A stretch of DNA of 64,000 nt from Oceanospirillum sp048265165 (lineage in GTDB: Bacteria; Pseudomonadota; Gammaproteobacteria; Pseudomonadales; Halomonadaceae). The stretch is taken from positions 124,001 to 188,000 of the forward strand of contig NZ_JBLXCD010000004.1 of the NCBI RefSeq assembly GCF_048265165.1, written 5' to 3'. Below the pieces are notes generated by a model. That model saw nothing but the letters and a program-made list of their open reading frames with translations. It was not told the origin of the DNA and ran no database searches. Each line of letters begins with the position of its first letter. Position 1 is the stretch's first letter. Below, piece by piece: positions 43,990 through 53,807 of the stretch. A program made the position numbers and the translations under genes.

Positions 43990-45138
43990 ATGAGCGAGCA
44001 AACAAAAACCAATCTACTGGGTTTAACAACACCTCAGATGGAGGCTTTTTTCGATTCTATCGGTGAGAAGCGTTTCCGTACCGCTCAGGTGATGAAGTGG
44101 ATTCACCATTACGGTGTGGATAACTTTGATGAGATGACTAATTTGAGCAAAGCCCTGCGGGCAAAGCTGAAAGATGTTGCGGAAGTGCGTGGACCAGAAG
44201 TTGTTTACCAGGATTTCTCTGATGATGGAACCCGGAAATGGGTTCTGAAGGTTGATGGCGGCAGCTGCATTGAAACTGTGCTGATTCCAATGGATGAGAA
44301 ACGCCGTACTTTGTGTGTCTCTTCCCAGGTAGGCTGCTCTTTGGATTGTAGTTTTTGCTCTACCGGCAAGCAGGGCTTTCAACGTAATCTGACTCCAGCA
44401 GAAATCATTGGTCAGGTTTGGGTTGCGCAGCGCTCCTTTGGCCCACGGACTGATACTAAACAGCGCCCTGTGACCAATGTTGTGATGATGGGGATGGGCG
44501 AACCACTGATGAATTTTGAGCCGGTAATGTCCTCTATGCGTCTGATGTTGGATGATATGGGTTATGGTCTGTCTAAGCGTCGTGTGACGTTAAGTACCTC
44601 CGGTGTGGTGCCTCAGCTGGAGAAGATGATCGGTCAAATTGATGTTGCCTTGGCAATTTCACTGCATGCGCCAAATGACGAGCTGCGTAACGAACTGGTG
44701 CCCATCAACAAAAAGTATCCGATTCATATGCTGCTGGATACCTGTCAGCGCTATCTGGATACCCTGGGGGATAACCGGTCTATAACGATTGAGTACACTC
44801 TGATTGCCGGTGTTAATGATCAGCCCCAGCAGGCGGCTCAGTTAGCCAAAGTGTTGCGTAAGCTGGACTGCAAAATCAATCTGATCCCATTTAATCCTTT
44901 CCCTAACAATGATTATATGCGCCCAAGTCGCAATGCCATCATGCGTTTTCGAGATGCCCTGATCGATTCCGGTTATGTGGTTACTGTGCGCAGTACCCGT
45001 GGCGATGATATTGACGCGGCTTGCGGCCAACTGGTCGGGCAGGTGATGGACAGAACGCGCCGTAGTGCGAAATATGCGGAAAACCTGATTGATTCTGTAC
45101 AGATTGTTGACGCCGGTCAGAATCAGGATGCAGTCTGA
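43990..45138 (+). CDS. rlmN: Dual-specificity RNA methyltransferase RlmN
   Basis: Radical-SAM enzyme that methylates A2503 of 23S rRNA and A37 of some tRNAs. The 4Fe-4S cysteines are in C-SLD-C-SF-C, with GMGEPLMNFEPV and the resolving-cysteine region TVRSTRGDDIDAACGQL. Length 382 aa is standard. Conserved order rlmN-pilW-rodZ-ispG-hisS follows. Confidence 0.97.
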   Translation: MSEQTKTNLLGLTTPQMEAFFDSIGEKRFRTAQVMKWIHHYGVDNFDEMTNLSKALRAKLKDVAEVRGPEVVYQDFSDDGTRKWVLKVDGGSCIETVLIPMDEKRRTLCVSSQVGCSLDCSFCSTGKQGFQRNLTPAEIIGQVWVAQRSFGPRTDTKQRPVTNVVMMGMGEPLMNFEPVMSSMRLMLDDMGYGLSKRRVTLSTSGVVPQLEKMIGQIDVALAISLHAPNDELRNELVPINKKYPIHMLLDTCQRYLDTLGDNRSITIEYTLIAGVNDQPQQAAQLAKVLRKLDCKINLIPFNPFPNNDYMRPSRNAIMRFRDALIDSGYVVTVRSTRGDDIDAACGQLVGQVMDRTRRSAKYAENLIDSVQIVDAGQNQDAV

Positions 45139-45226
45139 TAGATTTGAGCATGTATTCAGCTAGTATTGAGTTTTGTGTGAAACTTGGATTGTTTTAGGTT
45201 CTATTATTGCAGGCATAAGGAAGGCC

Positions 45227-45988
45227 ATGGCATTGCAATTTGTGCTAAAGATAAATAGCAGAGTTTGTTTTTCTGCTTATTTGATGATGATATTTATGTG
45301 GTCATTGCAGGGCTGTTCTGCGCAACCGGAACAGCCTAAGCTAAATCCATCTTCTATCCAGCAAAGCGTTCATTCTTATACCCAGCTTGGCTTTGCTTAT
45401 CTTGAGCGTGACAATATTGAGAGATCTAAGCGCGCTTTTTTAAAAGCTCTTAATTTTGACGATAAAGCCTATGATGCGGTGCATGGAATGGCGCTTATCT
45501 ATCAGAAGGAAGGTGAGATCGAGCTAGCTGAAGAGTACTTTAAAACGGCGTTAAGAGCAGGTGGCTCGTTTTCAGTGGCAAGGAATAACTATGCGGCTTT
45601 TCTTTACAGTCAGGGGCGCTACGTTGAGGCTTGCCATCAGCTTGAAATCACCGTAGAAGATACCTTGTATGTAAAACGGCGACTGGCATTTGAGAATCTG
45701 GGGTTGTGTCAGCTTCAGCTGAACCAGATCACTAAAGCGGAAACTTCTTTTAAAAGAGCGCTGCAATTAGATCGTAACTCCGCTCGAGCCCTGTTAGAGT
45801 TAGCATCTATTAAAGATATGCAAAATTATCCGCAAAACGCTTGGGGTTACCTAAAGAAACATTTGAAAGTTGCCAAAGCATCTGGGCGGAGTTTAATGTT
45901 AGGTATCCGACTGGCCGATCAGTTGGGGAAAAACGCAGAACACAGCCGTTATTTACTTGAGTTATCCCGGCTGAAGGAAGCGAATTAA
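45227..45988 (+). CDS. pilW: Type IV pilus biogenesis lipoprotein PilW/PilF (TPR)
   Basis: Outer-membrane lipoprotein that pilots the PilQ secretin. The N-terminus has a hydrophobic stretch and lipobox LQGC, then tetratricopeptide repeats (AYLERDNIERSKRAFLKALNFDDKAYDAVHGMALIYQKEGEIELAEEYFKTALR and later). I chose 45227 (MALQFVL), which has AAGGA upstream, rather than 45173. It sits between rlmN and rodZ as in other gammaproteobacteria. Confidence 0.92.
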   Translation: MALQFVLKINSRVCFSAYLMMIFMWSLQGCSAQPEQPKLNPSSIQQSVHSYTQLGFAYLERDNIERSKRAFLKALNFDDKAYDAVHGMALIYQKEGEIELAEEYFKTALRAGGSFSVARNNYAAFLYSQGRYVEACHQLEITVEDTLYVKRRLAFENLGLCQLQLNQITKAETSFKRALQLDRNSARALLELASIKDMQNYPQNAWGYLKKHLKVAKASGRSLMLGIRLADQLGKNAEHSRYLLELSRLKEAN

Positions 45989-46046
45989 AAAACCAAAACG
46001 CTAAAACACTGATACAGAACCGAGACCGCAAGGAACTTATCCGATC

Positions 46047-47030
46047 ATGACCGATACCGTTGCCACTCATGATGATACTCAGTCTGATGCCCCGCTTCCG
46101 GAGAATATGCCCGGAGAACAGCTAAAAAAAGGTCGTGAGCGTATGCAGCTCACTACCCGTGAAGTATCTGAAAAACTTAATCTGAAACACTCCTTTGTGA
46201 CTCAGATTGAAGAAGACAATTACAGCGCTTTACCTGGTACAACCTTTATCCGCGGTTATCTGCGTGCATACGCAAAACTGGTTGGGGTTGAGGCTGAGGC
46301 ACTGATAGATATTTATAATACAAATTTCAATGAAGAGCCTAAGCCTGAGGAGCGCTATAAGCCGGTTGAGGTTATTAAGCCTCAGAGAAGTTCATCTGAC
46401 CCTCTGATTAAATATACGACTATCGCGGTTGTTGCCGCTCTGATTGCCTTGTCAATTATATGGTGGCAAAGCCGCAATGGTTCTGAGCCACTGAGCTTGG
46501 TGCAGAGCGATACGGTTACGGTTGAGACGTCGGGGGGAGAAACCATTATTGCCCAGATGGACCTGTCTGATACTGACGAAGAGGGTTTGACAGAAGAACC
46601 CGCCGTAGTACCTAGTGATACAAACGATGAAGCTGTATCGGAAGACGATCCGGCCATCACAGAAGAGATCGCTGAAGAGCTTCCTTTGACTCAGGAATCA
46701 GCGACTGAAGTCGGTGCTTCTGAATCCGGGCCTGAGGCTGTTTCTGTTGAGCCAACGCCGGAAGAAATTGGTCAGGCTGTTTCAATGCAGGCACGCCTGA
46801 TGATTACTTATACGGAAGAGTGCTGGATTGAGATTACGGATGGCCGGGGTATTCAGGTTGTCTCAAATCTTAAACAGGCTGGAGAAGAATCCGTGGTTGA
46901 AGGGGTTCCACCGTTTAAACTGATGATCGGTAATGCTACCGGTGCTGTGGTGAGCTATCAGGGTGAAGAGGTTGATCTTAAACCTCACACCAATCGCAAC
47001 AATATTGCGCGTTTCACATTAGGCGAGTAA
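46047..47030 (+). CDS. rodZ: Cytoskeletal protein RodZ
   Basis: Membrane protein that links MreB to the cell-wall elongation machinery. The N-terminal helix-turn-helix (ERMQLTTREVSEKLNLKHSFVTQIEEDNYSALPGTTFIRGYLRAYAKLVGV) binds MreB in known homologues. One membrane segment (YTTIAVVAALIALSIIWW, about 129-146) and a long acidic linker are followed by a DUF4115-like periplasmic domain starting near ARLMITYTEECWIEITDG. Confidence 0.95.
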   Translation: MTDTVATHDDTQSDAPLPENMPGEQLKKGRERMQLTTREVSEKLNLKHSFVTQIEEDNYSALPGTTFIRGYLRAYAKLVGVEAEALIDIYNTNFNEEPKPEERYKPVEVIKPQRSSSDPLIKYTTIAVVAALIALSIIWWQSRNGSEPLSLVQSDTVTVETSGGETIIAQMDLSDTDEEGLTEEPAVVPSDTNDEAVSEDDPAITEEIAEELPLTQESATEVGASESGPEAVSVEPTPEEIGQAVSMQARLMITYTEECWIEITDGRGIQVVSNLKQAGEESVVEGVPPFKLMIGNATGAVVSYQGEEVDLKPHTNRNNIARFTLGE

Positions 47031-47067
47031 AAGCTGGGTGCAGAACGAGTGATATCAGATTTAAAAT

Positions 47068-47088
47068 AGGAGCATTTGTGCTCCTTTT
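47068..47088 (+). terminator. Terminator after rodZ
   Basis: AGGAGCA / TGCTCCT stem with a four-base loop, followed by TTT. Confidence 0.75.
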
Positions 47089-47229
47089 CCGGTCAGGCTC
47101 TGGTCAATTTATTGGCCGGAGCTTTGCTGTTTGTAGAGCAGGCCTTATCTGTTTCGTAAGGCAGTATAGAGTGTTGAGTGCGGCTTAGAGTATTGAGTAC
47201 GGCCGTTTGTTAAAGAGAGAGGCAATTTC

Positions 47230-48339
47230 GTGCATTTTGAATCCCCGATCAAGCGCCGTAAGTCCCGTCAGATTATGGTGGGTAATGTCCCTGTTGGTGG
47301 TGATGCACCGATCTCCGTGCAGAGTATGACGAACACAGAAACCTGTGATGTAGATGCTACTGTCGGACAAATTCGTCGCCTTGAAGAGGCTGGTGCAGAT
47401 ATTGTGCGTGTTTCTGTGCCCTCGATGGAGGCAGCAGAGGCCTTCGGTAAAATCCGTCGGCAGGTTAATTTGCCTTTGGTGGCGGATATCCATTTTGACT
47501 ATCGTATTGCGCTAAAAGTAGCTGAACTGGGAGTAGATTGCCTACGAATTAATCCAGGCAATATTGGCAGCGATGACCGTGTTCGTCAGGTGGTTGATGC
47601 TGCACGTCATCATGGCATTCCAATCCGCATTGGCGTCAATGCCGGATCCCTGGAAAAAGAGCTGCAGAAAAAATATGGTGAGCCAACACCGGATGCTCTG
47701 GTGGAATCTGCTATGCGCCATATTGATATTCTGGACCGACTTAACTTTCAGGAGTTTAAACTGAGCCTGAAAGCTTCTGATGTCTTTATGACGGTGGCCG
47801 CATATCGTAAAATTGCCAGCCAGATTGAGCAACCATTGCATCTGGGGATTACTGAGGCCGGTGGTTTGCGGTCGGGAACTGTTAAGTCCTCTGTTGGGTT
47901 GGGGATGCTGCTGATGGATGGTATCGGAGATACGGTGCGTGTTTCGCTGGCGGCAGATCCTGTTGAAGAGATTAAAGTCGGCTTTGATATTCTGAAAAGT
48001 CTTAAACTGCGCAGCAATGGTATTAACTTTATCGCCTGCCCGAGCTGTTCCCGCCAGAACTTTGATGTGATTGGCGTAATGAACGAACTGGAAACCCGAT
48101 TGGAAGATGTGCGAACTCCGATTGATGTTGCGGTGATTGGTTGTGTGGTTAATGGTCCGGGTGAAGCTAAAGAAGTGTCCCTGGGGCTGACCGGCGGCTC
48201 GCCAAATCTGGTTTATATTGACGGTAAACCTGCTCAGAAATTAGGTAATGATAATCTTGCGGCTGAGCTTGAACAGATGATTCGTGAGCAGGCTCGTCTT
48301 AAAGAAGAGGCCGAGGCGCAGCTGATTGCCAAAAGCTGA
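47230..48339 (+). CDS. ispG: 4-hydroxy-3-methylbut-2-en-1-yl diphosphate synthase
   Basis: 4Fe-4S enzyme of the MEP isoprenoid pathway. Cluster ligands are seen in CPSCSRQ and VIGCVVNGPGEAKE; the N-terminus is RRKSRQIMVGNVPVGGDAPISVQSMTNT. The start is GTG with GAGAGG in front. Length 369 aa is usual. Its Fe-S need is notable next to a reduced isc locus. Confidence 0.97.
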   Translation: MHFESPIKRRKSRQIMVGNVPVGGDAPISVQSMTNTETCDVDATVGQIRRLEEAGADIVRVSVPSMEAAEAFGKIRRQVNLPLVADIHFDYRIALKVAELGVDCLRINPGNIGSDDRVRQVVDAARHHGIPIRIGVNAGSLEKELQKKYGEPTPDALVESAMRHIDILDRLNFQEFKLSLKASDVFMTVAAYRKIASQIEQPLHLGITEAGGLRSGTVKSSVGLGMLLMDGIGDTVRVSLAADPVEEIKVGFDILKSLKLRSNGINFIACPSCSRQNFDVIGVMNELETRLEDVRTPIDVAVIGCVVNGPGEAKEVSLGLTGGSPNLVYIDGKPAQKLGNDNLAAELEQMIREQARLKEEAEAQLIAKS

Positions 48340-48500
48340 TTTCCGTCTGAATGATCGCTTAAGCTCTGTACTGAGCTTCTTCCGGTATCAGCTTAAAGAC
48401 GTGCTCTGGGAGAGCAAACTAATATCCTGGTGACGTAGTATCTGATTCAACACGTTGCCAGACCCTTTTAAAGACAAAAGACAGTATTTAGGAAACGATT

Positions 48501-49778
48501 TTGGCTAAGAAAATTCAGGCTATCCGTGGGATGAATGACATTCTGCCGGAGCAAAGTGCCATCTGGCAGTATCTGGAATCCACCATCGGGAGTCTCCTGA
48601 AGCGTTATAGCTATCAGGAGATCCGTATGCCGATTGTTGAGCAAACGGCTCTGTTTAAACGTTCCATTGGTGAAGTCACAGATATTGTCGAAAAGGAGAT
48701 GTATACCTTTGATGATCGCAATGGCGACAGTCTGACACTTCGTCCCGAAGGTACAGCTAGTTGTGTGCGGGCCGGGGAAGAGCATGGCTTGCTGTATAAC
48801 CAGATACAACGCCTTTGGTATCAAGGGCCAATGTTCAGGCATGAGCGTCCGCAAAAAGGTCGCTATCGTCAGTTTCATCAGGTCGGTGTAGAAACCTTTG
48901 GTATGGCAGGCCCTGATATTGACGCTGAGCTGATTATTCTCAGTGCCCGCTTGTGGAAAGAACTGGGTATCTATGACTCGGTAACCCTGGAGCTGAACTC
49001 TCTGGGTTCTGCAGAAGCCCGTTCGGAGTACCGGGCTGCGCTGGTTGAGTTCCTGTCTGCCCGTAAAGATGAGCTGGATGATGATAGTCAGCGTCGCCTG
49101 GAAAGCAATCCGATGCGCATTTTGGATAGTAAAGATCCAAACACCCAGGAGTTATTGAATGGCGCGCCTGTATTCGATGATTACATCGATCAGGAATCGA
49201 AAGAACATTTTGAGCAGCTCTGTAGCATGCTGAATGCCGCAGGCATTGAATATAAGCTGAATCCGCGCTTGGTTCGTGGCCTAGATTACTACTGTAAAAC
49301 AGTATTTGAATGGACAACAACGGAACTGGGCTCGCAGGGTACTGTCTGTGCTGGTGGTCGTTACGATGGTTTGGTTGAACAGCTGGGTGGTCGTGCGACC
49401 CCGGCGGTTGGTTTTGCCATGGGTATCGAGCGTCTGATTCTGATGCTGCAGACTCTGAATGTGATCCCGGATTATGTCAGCAGCCAGCCACAGATCTTTA
49501 TTGCAGCTGTTGGAGAAGGCATGGCAACTCACGGTCTTCTGTTGGGTGAAATGCTGCGGGAGAAAACCAGTTATCGCACCCAGATGCACTGCGGTGGTGG
49601 TAGTTTTAAGAGTCAAATTAAAAAAGCGGATAAGAGTGGCGCCGTGATTGCTCTGATTCTTGGTGAGAGTGAGGTTGCCAACGGCGAAGTGGCCGTTAAG
49701 TTTATGCGTGAAGCCCGGGATCAGGAAACCGTTAGCCTTTCAGGTCTGATTGAGTTTTTGCAGGGGTCCGGGCTGTAA
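48501..49778 (+). CDS. hisS: Histidyl-tRNA synthetase
   Basis: Class II synthetase of 425 aa. Motif 2 region is QGPMFRHERPQKGRYRQFHQVGVE; the histidine-binding stretches are LVRGLDYYCKTVFEW and GGRYDGLVEQLGG; motif 3 is VGFAMGIERL. The start is TTG (MAKKIQAIRGMND) with AGGAA six bases upstream. No ATG fits the family start. Confidence 0.97.
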   Translation: MAKKIQAIRGMNDILPEQSAIWQYLESTIGSLLKRYSYQEIRMPIVEQTALFKRSIGEVTDIVEKEMYTFDDRNGDSLTLRPEGTASCVRAGEEHGLLYNQIQRLWYQGPMFRHERPQKGRYRQFHQVGVETFGMAGPDIDAELIILSARLWKELGIYDSVTLELNSLGSAEARSEYRAALVEFLSARKDELDDDSQRRLESNPMRILDSKDPNTQELLNGAPVFDDYIDQESKEHFEQLCSMLNAAGIEYKLNPRLVRGLDYYCKTVFEWTTTELGSQGTVCAGGRYDGLVEQLGGRATPAVGFAMGIERLILMLQTLNVIPDYVSSQPQIFIAAVGEGMATHGLLLGEMLREKTSYRTQMHCGGGSFKSQIKKADKSGAVIALILGESEVANGEVAVKFMREARDQETVSLSGLIEFLQGSGL

Positions 49779-49862
49779 TTCCCTGCTAATAATTTTCGAC
49801 CTAGTCTGAACCCGTTGGGTTTGGAGTTGATTTCAGGATGACATTGTCACAGGAGATATCCG

Positions 49863-50507
49863 GTGTCTGAACTACGTACCGAAGAAGAACAGATTGAATT
49901 GATGAAAAGATGGTGGGCGGATAATGGGAAATCCCTTATTGCCGGCCTGATTCTGGCCGTTGCAGCAGTGGGTGGCTGGAAATGGTGGCAAGCAGATCAG
50001 CAGTCAAAAGCTGAGGCTGCATCTTCTGCCTATGAGCAATTGATTGATGTGATGAACAAGCCTGAAATGACAGATGAGGAACGTGCCACTGCTAAGCATT
50101 TGGCGGCTACTCTGCAGGCAGAACATGATGGCTCCCTGTATGCTGACTACGCTGCTCTTTTTGAAGCCAAAATTCTGGTTGATGATCAGCAGTATGATGC
50201 AGCAGCGGCTGTATTGAGAAAGCTGAATACTGAAACTGAAAGCGTGCTGATTAAGGAAATCTCAGGTGTTCGCCAGGCCCAGGTTCTTTGGCAGCAAGGT
50301 GAAAACCAGCAAGCCCTGGATCTTCTGAATGCACTGAAAACAGATGCTTACACGGGTAATGCCGAAGAGTTGAAAGGCGATATTCTGACCGAAATGGACG
50401 ACAAAGATGCAGCCCGGACTGCTTATGAGAAGGCCAAAGCTGCCTTCAATGCATCTGGTGTTGCACGCCCGGTTATTGATATGAAACTGGCAGATCTGGG
50501 AGCCTGA
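49863..50507 (+). CDS. yfgM: Ancillary SecYEG translocon subunit YfgM
   Basis: Single-span inner-membrane protein of 214 aa with periplasmic TPR-like repeats that works with PpiD at the translocon. It has cytoplasmic TEEEQIELMKRWWADNGK, membrane helix SLIAGLILAVAAVGGWKWW, then helical repeats. GTG start with AGGAG upstream. The stop lies one base before the bamB start. Confidence 0.94.
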   Translation: MSELRTEEEQIELMKRWWADNGKSLIAGLILAVAAVGGWKWWQADQQSKAEAASSAYEQLIDVMNKPEMTDEERATAKHLAATLQAEHDGSLYADYAALFEAKILVDDQQYDAAAAVLRKLNTETESVLIKEISGVRQAQVLWQQGENQQALDLLNALKTDAYTGNAEELKGDILTEMDDKDAARTAYEKAKAAFNASGVARPVIDMKLADLGA

Positions 50508-50508
50508 T

Positions 50509-51651
50509 ATGTTGCGCTGGCTGACACCGGTTCTGGCTTTACTCCTGACAGCTTGCGGCAGTTTGCCTGAGCCTCAGTACCCACCTAAGGATCTGGCTGA
50601 TTTTGATGAGCAGGTTGAACTGGATATTGTCTGGCAAGACTTTGCGGGGAAAGGGCCTGGTGAGCTGGGTTATATGTTGCCGCCGGTTGTTTCTGGTGGA
50701 AATATTTATGCGATTGACCGTGAGGGTAACCTTAAGGCCTGGAAGGCTGAAACCGGGACACCCCTTTGGGCTGCAGATCTTGATGCGGGAGCCAGTTCTG
50801 GCCTGAGTTATAATCAGGGTCAGCTTTATTTTGGCACCCAGAATGGTGAAGTCATTGCGCTCTCGGCCAGTGGGGGCGAGATATTGTGGCGTACTCGCCT
50901 CGCTACGCAGATTATGACACCACCACAGGTGAATCACGCCAGCCGGCAACTGGTTGTTCAGACCGCCGGTGGCAAGGTTTCAGCGCTGGATGAGCTTACG
51001 GGACGTATTCTTTGGAGCTATGAAAGCTCAGAGCCTCTGCTGACCCTTCATGGTACAGCGACCCCTTTAGTTGTGCCTTCAGCAACGTTTGCAGGTTTCG
51101 CAAATGGGCGTGTTGTCGCACTGGATAACCGCAATGGTCAGCTAGCCTGGGATGTTCGGGCGGCGGTGCCATCTGGGCGTACCGATATTGAGCGTCTGGT
51201 TGATGTTGATGCTCAGCCGTTGCTGACAAGTAAGGGTATGTTGGTTGTGACCAGTTACCAGGGGCGCCTGATCGCACTGGACCCATCCAGTGGTCGTGGT
51301 ATCTGGGAGCGGAAAGACTCGAGCTTTTATCCGGCCGTAGAGGGCTTTGGTAATGTTCTCTATGTTGATGAAGGCAGCAATATTGTCGCACTGGACGCGC
51401 GTACAGGTGGTGTGCTTTGGAATCAGGATGCGCTGAGTGGCCGCAGACTGACAGCACCTGTTATCTGGGGAGATACCCTGGCTGTAGGGGATTATGATGG
51501 CTATATTCATCTTATCTCCCTGACAGAAGGGCATGTGGTTGGGCGTATTGCTGCCGATGCCAGCGGTATTGAGCAGCCTCTGATTGCCACAGAAAAAACA
51601 TTATACGCTGTAGCGGTTAACGGTCGCCTTATGGCGATTGAACGTCAGTAA
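50509..51651 (+). CDS. bamB: Outer-membrane assembly lipoprotein BamB
   Basis: Beta-propeller lipoprotein of the BAM complex. The lipobox is LLTAC within MLRWLTPVLALLLTACGS, followed by repeated WD/PQQ-like blades (GNLKAWKAETGTPLWAADLD, GRILWSYESSEPLLTLHGTATP, GRLIALDPSSGRGIWERK). Length 380 aa. It is coupled tightly to yfgM and precedes der, the canonical order. Confidence 0.96.
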   Translation: MLRWLTPVLALLLTACGSLPEPQYPPKDLADFDEQVELDIVWQDFAGKGPGELGYMLPPVVSGGNIYAIDREGNLKAWKAETGTPLWAADLDAGASSGLSYNQGQLYFGTQNGEVIALSASGGEILWRTRLATQIMTPPQVNHASRQLVVQTAGGKVSALDELTGRILWSYESSEPLLTLHGTATPLVVPSATFAGFANGRVVALDNRNGQLAWDVRAAVPSGRTDIERLVDVDAQPLLTSKGMLVVTSYQGRLIALDPSSGRGIWERKDSSFYPAVEGFGNVLYVDEGSNIVALDARTGGVLWNQDALSGRRLTAPVIWGDTLAVGDYDGYIHLISLTEGHVVGRIAADASGIEQPLIATEKTLYAVAVNGRLMAIERQ

Positions 51652-51752
51652 AAACGGGAAGCTTCGGGCTTTCCCTAGCTGTGGTTTATAGCGCAGCAGC
51701 GTGACATTTTTTGTGTGCTTGGCACACTTGTTGAAGAACTGAAGATACCTGA

Positions 51753-53174
51753 ATGAATCCTGTTATTGCCCTGGTGGGCCGCCCTAATGTGGGCAAATCA
51801 ACACTGTTTAACCGTCTGACCCGTAGCCGTGATGCACTGGTTGCTGACTTTGCTGGCCTGACCCGTGACCGCAAATATGGTGAGGGTAAAGTCGGCGGTA
51901 AGCCTTATATTGTAATTGATACAGGCGGTATCAGTGGCGATGAAAATGGTATCGACTCGGCGATGGCCGGTCAGTCCTTACTGGCGATTGAAGAGGCTGA
52001 TATCGTCTTGTTTCTGGTGGATGGGCGCGCTGGTTTAACCGTTGCAGACCAGATGATCGCGCAGCACTTACGGGAAAAGGGTAAGGATGCCTGGCTGATC
52101 GTTAATAAGACCGATGGTGCTGACCCAGATGTAATTGTTGCTGAGTTTTATGCTCTGGGAATGGAACGCAGTCCGATTGCAATTGCAGCGGCCCATGGTC
52201 GTAACGTCACGGCAATGATCCAGCATATTCTTGACCCCTTCCCCGAGCCGAATGAGGAAGAGGATGAGCTGCATGATCAGCTTAAACATAAAGGTGTGCG
52301 CATTGGGGTTATTGGTCGCCCGAATGTAGGTAAATCGACATTGGTTAATCGCATTCTGGGTGAGGAACGGGTGGTTGTTTACGACCAGCCGGGAACAACA
52401 CGGGATGCGATCTCTATCCCGTTCGAAAGGGATGGGCAGGAATATACTCTTATTGATACAGCAGGTATCCGGCGCCGTAAAAATGTGACCGAGATAGCTG
52501 AAAAATTTTCCATCATTAAGACATTGGAAGCTGTTCGGGAGTGTAATGTTGCTGTAATGGTTATTGATGCCCGTACCGGGATCGTAGAGCAGGATCTACA
52601 TTTGCTGGACTTTGTGCTGCAAAGTGGACGGGCCCTGGTCATTGCAGTGAATAAGTGGGACGGTCTGGACGTCGATGTAAAAGATAAAATCAAAGAGGAT
52701 GTAGATCGTCGTCTCGGTTTTGTGAACTATGCTGATGTTCATTTTATCTCAGCATTGCACGGTACTGGTGTTGGGCACCTGTATAAGTCGATCAATAATG
52801 CCTTTCAATCCGCCATGAGCCACTGGCAGACTAATCGCTTGACTACAATTCTGGAGGACGTGGTTAAGGAGCATCAGCCGCCTATTGTTCGTGGTCGCCG
52901 TATCAAATTGCGTTATGCGCACCAAGGTGGCAAAAACCCGCCAATTATTGTTGTACACGGTAGTCAGACAGACTCGATCCCTGAAAGTTATAAGCGTTAT
53001 CTGACCAACACTTTCCGCAAGGTTTTAAAGGTTAAAGGGACGCCGATTCGTTTTGAGTTCCGCTCAGGTCATAACCCTTACGATAACAGTGATAAGGATG
53101 ATCGTCAGAAAGCGAAAGATCGCCAGTTGAATCTGACGAAAGAAGCGCGTACCGAACGTAAGAGCCGCCGCTGA
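51753..53174 (+). CDS. der: Ribosome-assembly GTPase Der (EngA)
   Basis: Tandem-GTPase factor for 50S subunit assembly, 473 aa. Two complete G domains: GRPNVGKST with DTGGI and NKTD, then GRPNVGKST with DTAGIRRR and NKWD. The C-terminal KH-like domain includes RRIKLRYAHQGGKNPPIIVVHG and a basic tail. It ends at a clear terminator. Confidence 0.98.
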   Translation: MNPVIALVGRPNVGKSTLFNRLTRSRDALVADFAGLTRDRKYGEGKVGGKPYIVIDTGGISGDENGIDSAMAGQSLLAIEEADIVLFLVDGRAGLTVADQMIAQHLREKGKDAWLIVNKTDGADPDVIVAEFYALGMERSPIAIAAAHGRNVTAMIQHILDPFPEPNEEEDELHDQLKHKGVRIGVIGRPNVGKSTLVNRILGEERVVVYDQPGTTRDAISIPFERDGQEYTLIDTAGIRRRKNVTEIAEKFSIIKTLEAVRECNVAVMVIDARTGIVEQDLHLLDFVLQSGRALVIAVNKWDGLDVDVKDKIKEDVDRRLGFVNYADVHFISALHGTGVGHLYKSINNAFQSAMSHWQTNRLTTILEDVVKEHQPPIVRGRRIKLRYAHQGGKNPPIIVVHGSQTDSIPESYKRYLTNTFRKVLKVKGTPIRFEFRSGHNPYDNSDKDDRQKAKDRQLNLTKEARTERKSRR

Positions 53175-53244
53175 TACTTTACGCGCTCGTGCGGTACGAA
53201 AAGGTACGTGTTCGCAGGTAGTCAGAAAAGGTATTTCTCGAGAG

Positions 53245-53285
53245 ACCCCTAGTCATTGGATATCCAGTATTAGGGGTTATTTTTA
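53245..53285 (+). terminator. Terminator after der
   Basis: ACCCCTA / TAGGGGT with an inner TGGATATCCA palindrome, followed by TATTTTT. Confidence 0.85.
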
Positions 53286-53300
53286 GCCTTAGGTTTAAAC

Positions 53301-53774
53301 TTAGTAATATTCGCCATCGGGATCAACCAGAGTGATTTGCTCTGTTTCAATCAGGCGCTCCACCAGTGCAAAGAAGTCAGTATAAGCGCGTAGGGCTTCT
53401 ACCGGTTTGATGGGTTGGTTGTAGAGTACATCGGTTTGGATTGCCTGTCGGTTCCGTTTGGTGGTATGAGTCATCAGGCGGTTTTCCAGTTTGCTGCCCT
53501 TAACTGTACGCATAATATCCACTAATTGATCACGTGAGGCGGTATGCATCAGCATTTGCATACTTTTGCTATCCATATGAGTTAGTGTGGACAGAAGTTT
53601 TCGGCCAAGATGGATAAAATTCGGCTCACCCTGTGACTGGGGCGGATTCAGGCCCAGTTGTTCATCCAGTTTGGAAATCAGTTCTATAGCATGGATCAGT
53701 TCCAGCTGGACAGAGTAGAAATCCTTACTGACTTTATAGCGATGTTCACCCAGTGTGAATACTTCAAAACTCAT
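53301..53774 (-). CDS. Hypothetical protein downstream of the FliG-like gene
   Basis: Protein of 157 aa, family not recognised. Mostly helical, soluble, no signal peptide; N-terminal MSFEVFTLGEHRYKVSKDFYSVQLELIHAIELISKLDEQLG and acidic C-terminus TLVDPDGEYY. It starts 34 bases after the stop of the FliG-like gene on the same strand, so the two are probably one operon and may act together. Confidence 0.75.
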   Translation of the reverse strand: MSFEVFTLGEHRYKVSKDFYSVQLELIHAIELISKLDEQLGLNPPQSQGEPNFIHLGRKLLSTLTHMDSKSMQMLMHTASRDQLVDIMRTVKGSKLENRLMTHTTKRNRQAIQTDVLYNQPIKPVEALRAYTDFFALVERLIETEQITLVDPDGEYY

Positions 53775-53807
53775 GCGGTTACTCCTGATAAAACCAGTAC
53801 AGCTTAA

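Noticed and set aside
48468..48878. 136-codon minus-strand frame over hisS
   Set aside because: Antisense shadow of hisS.
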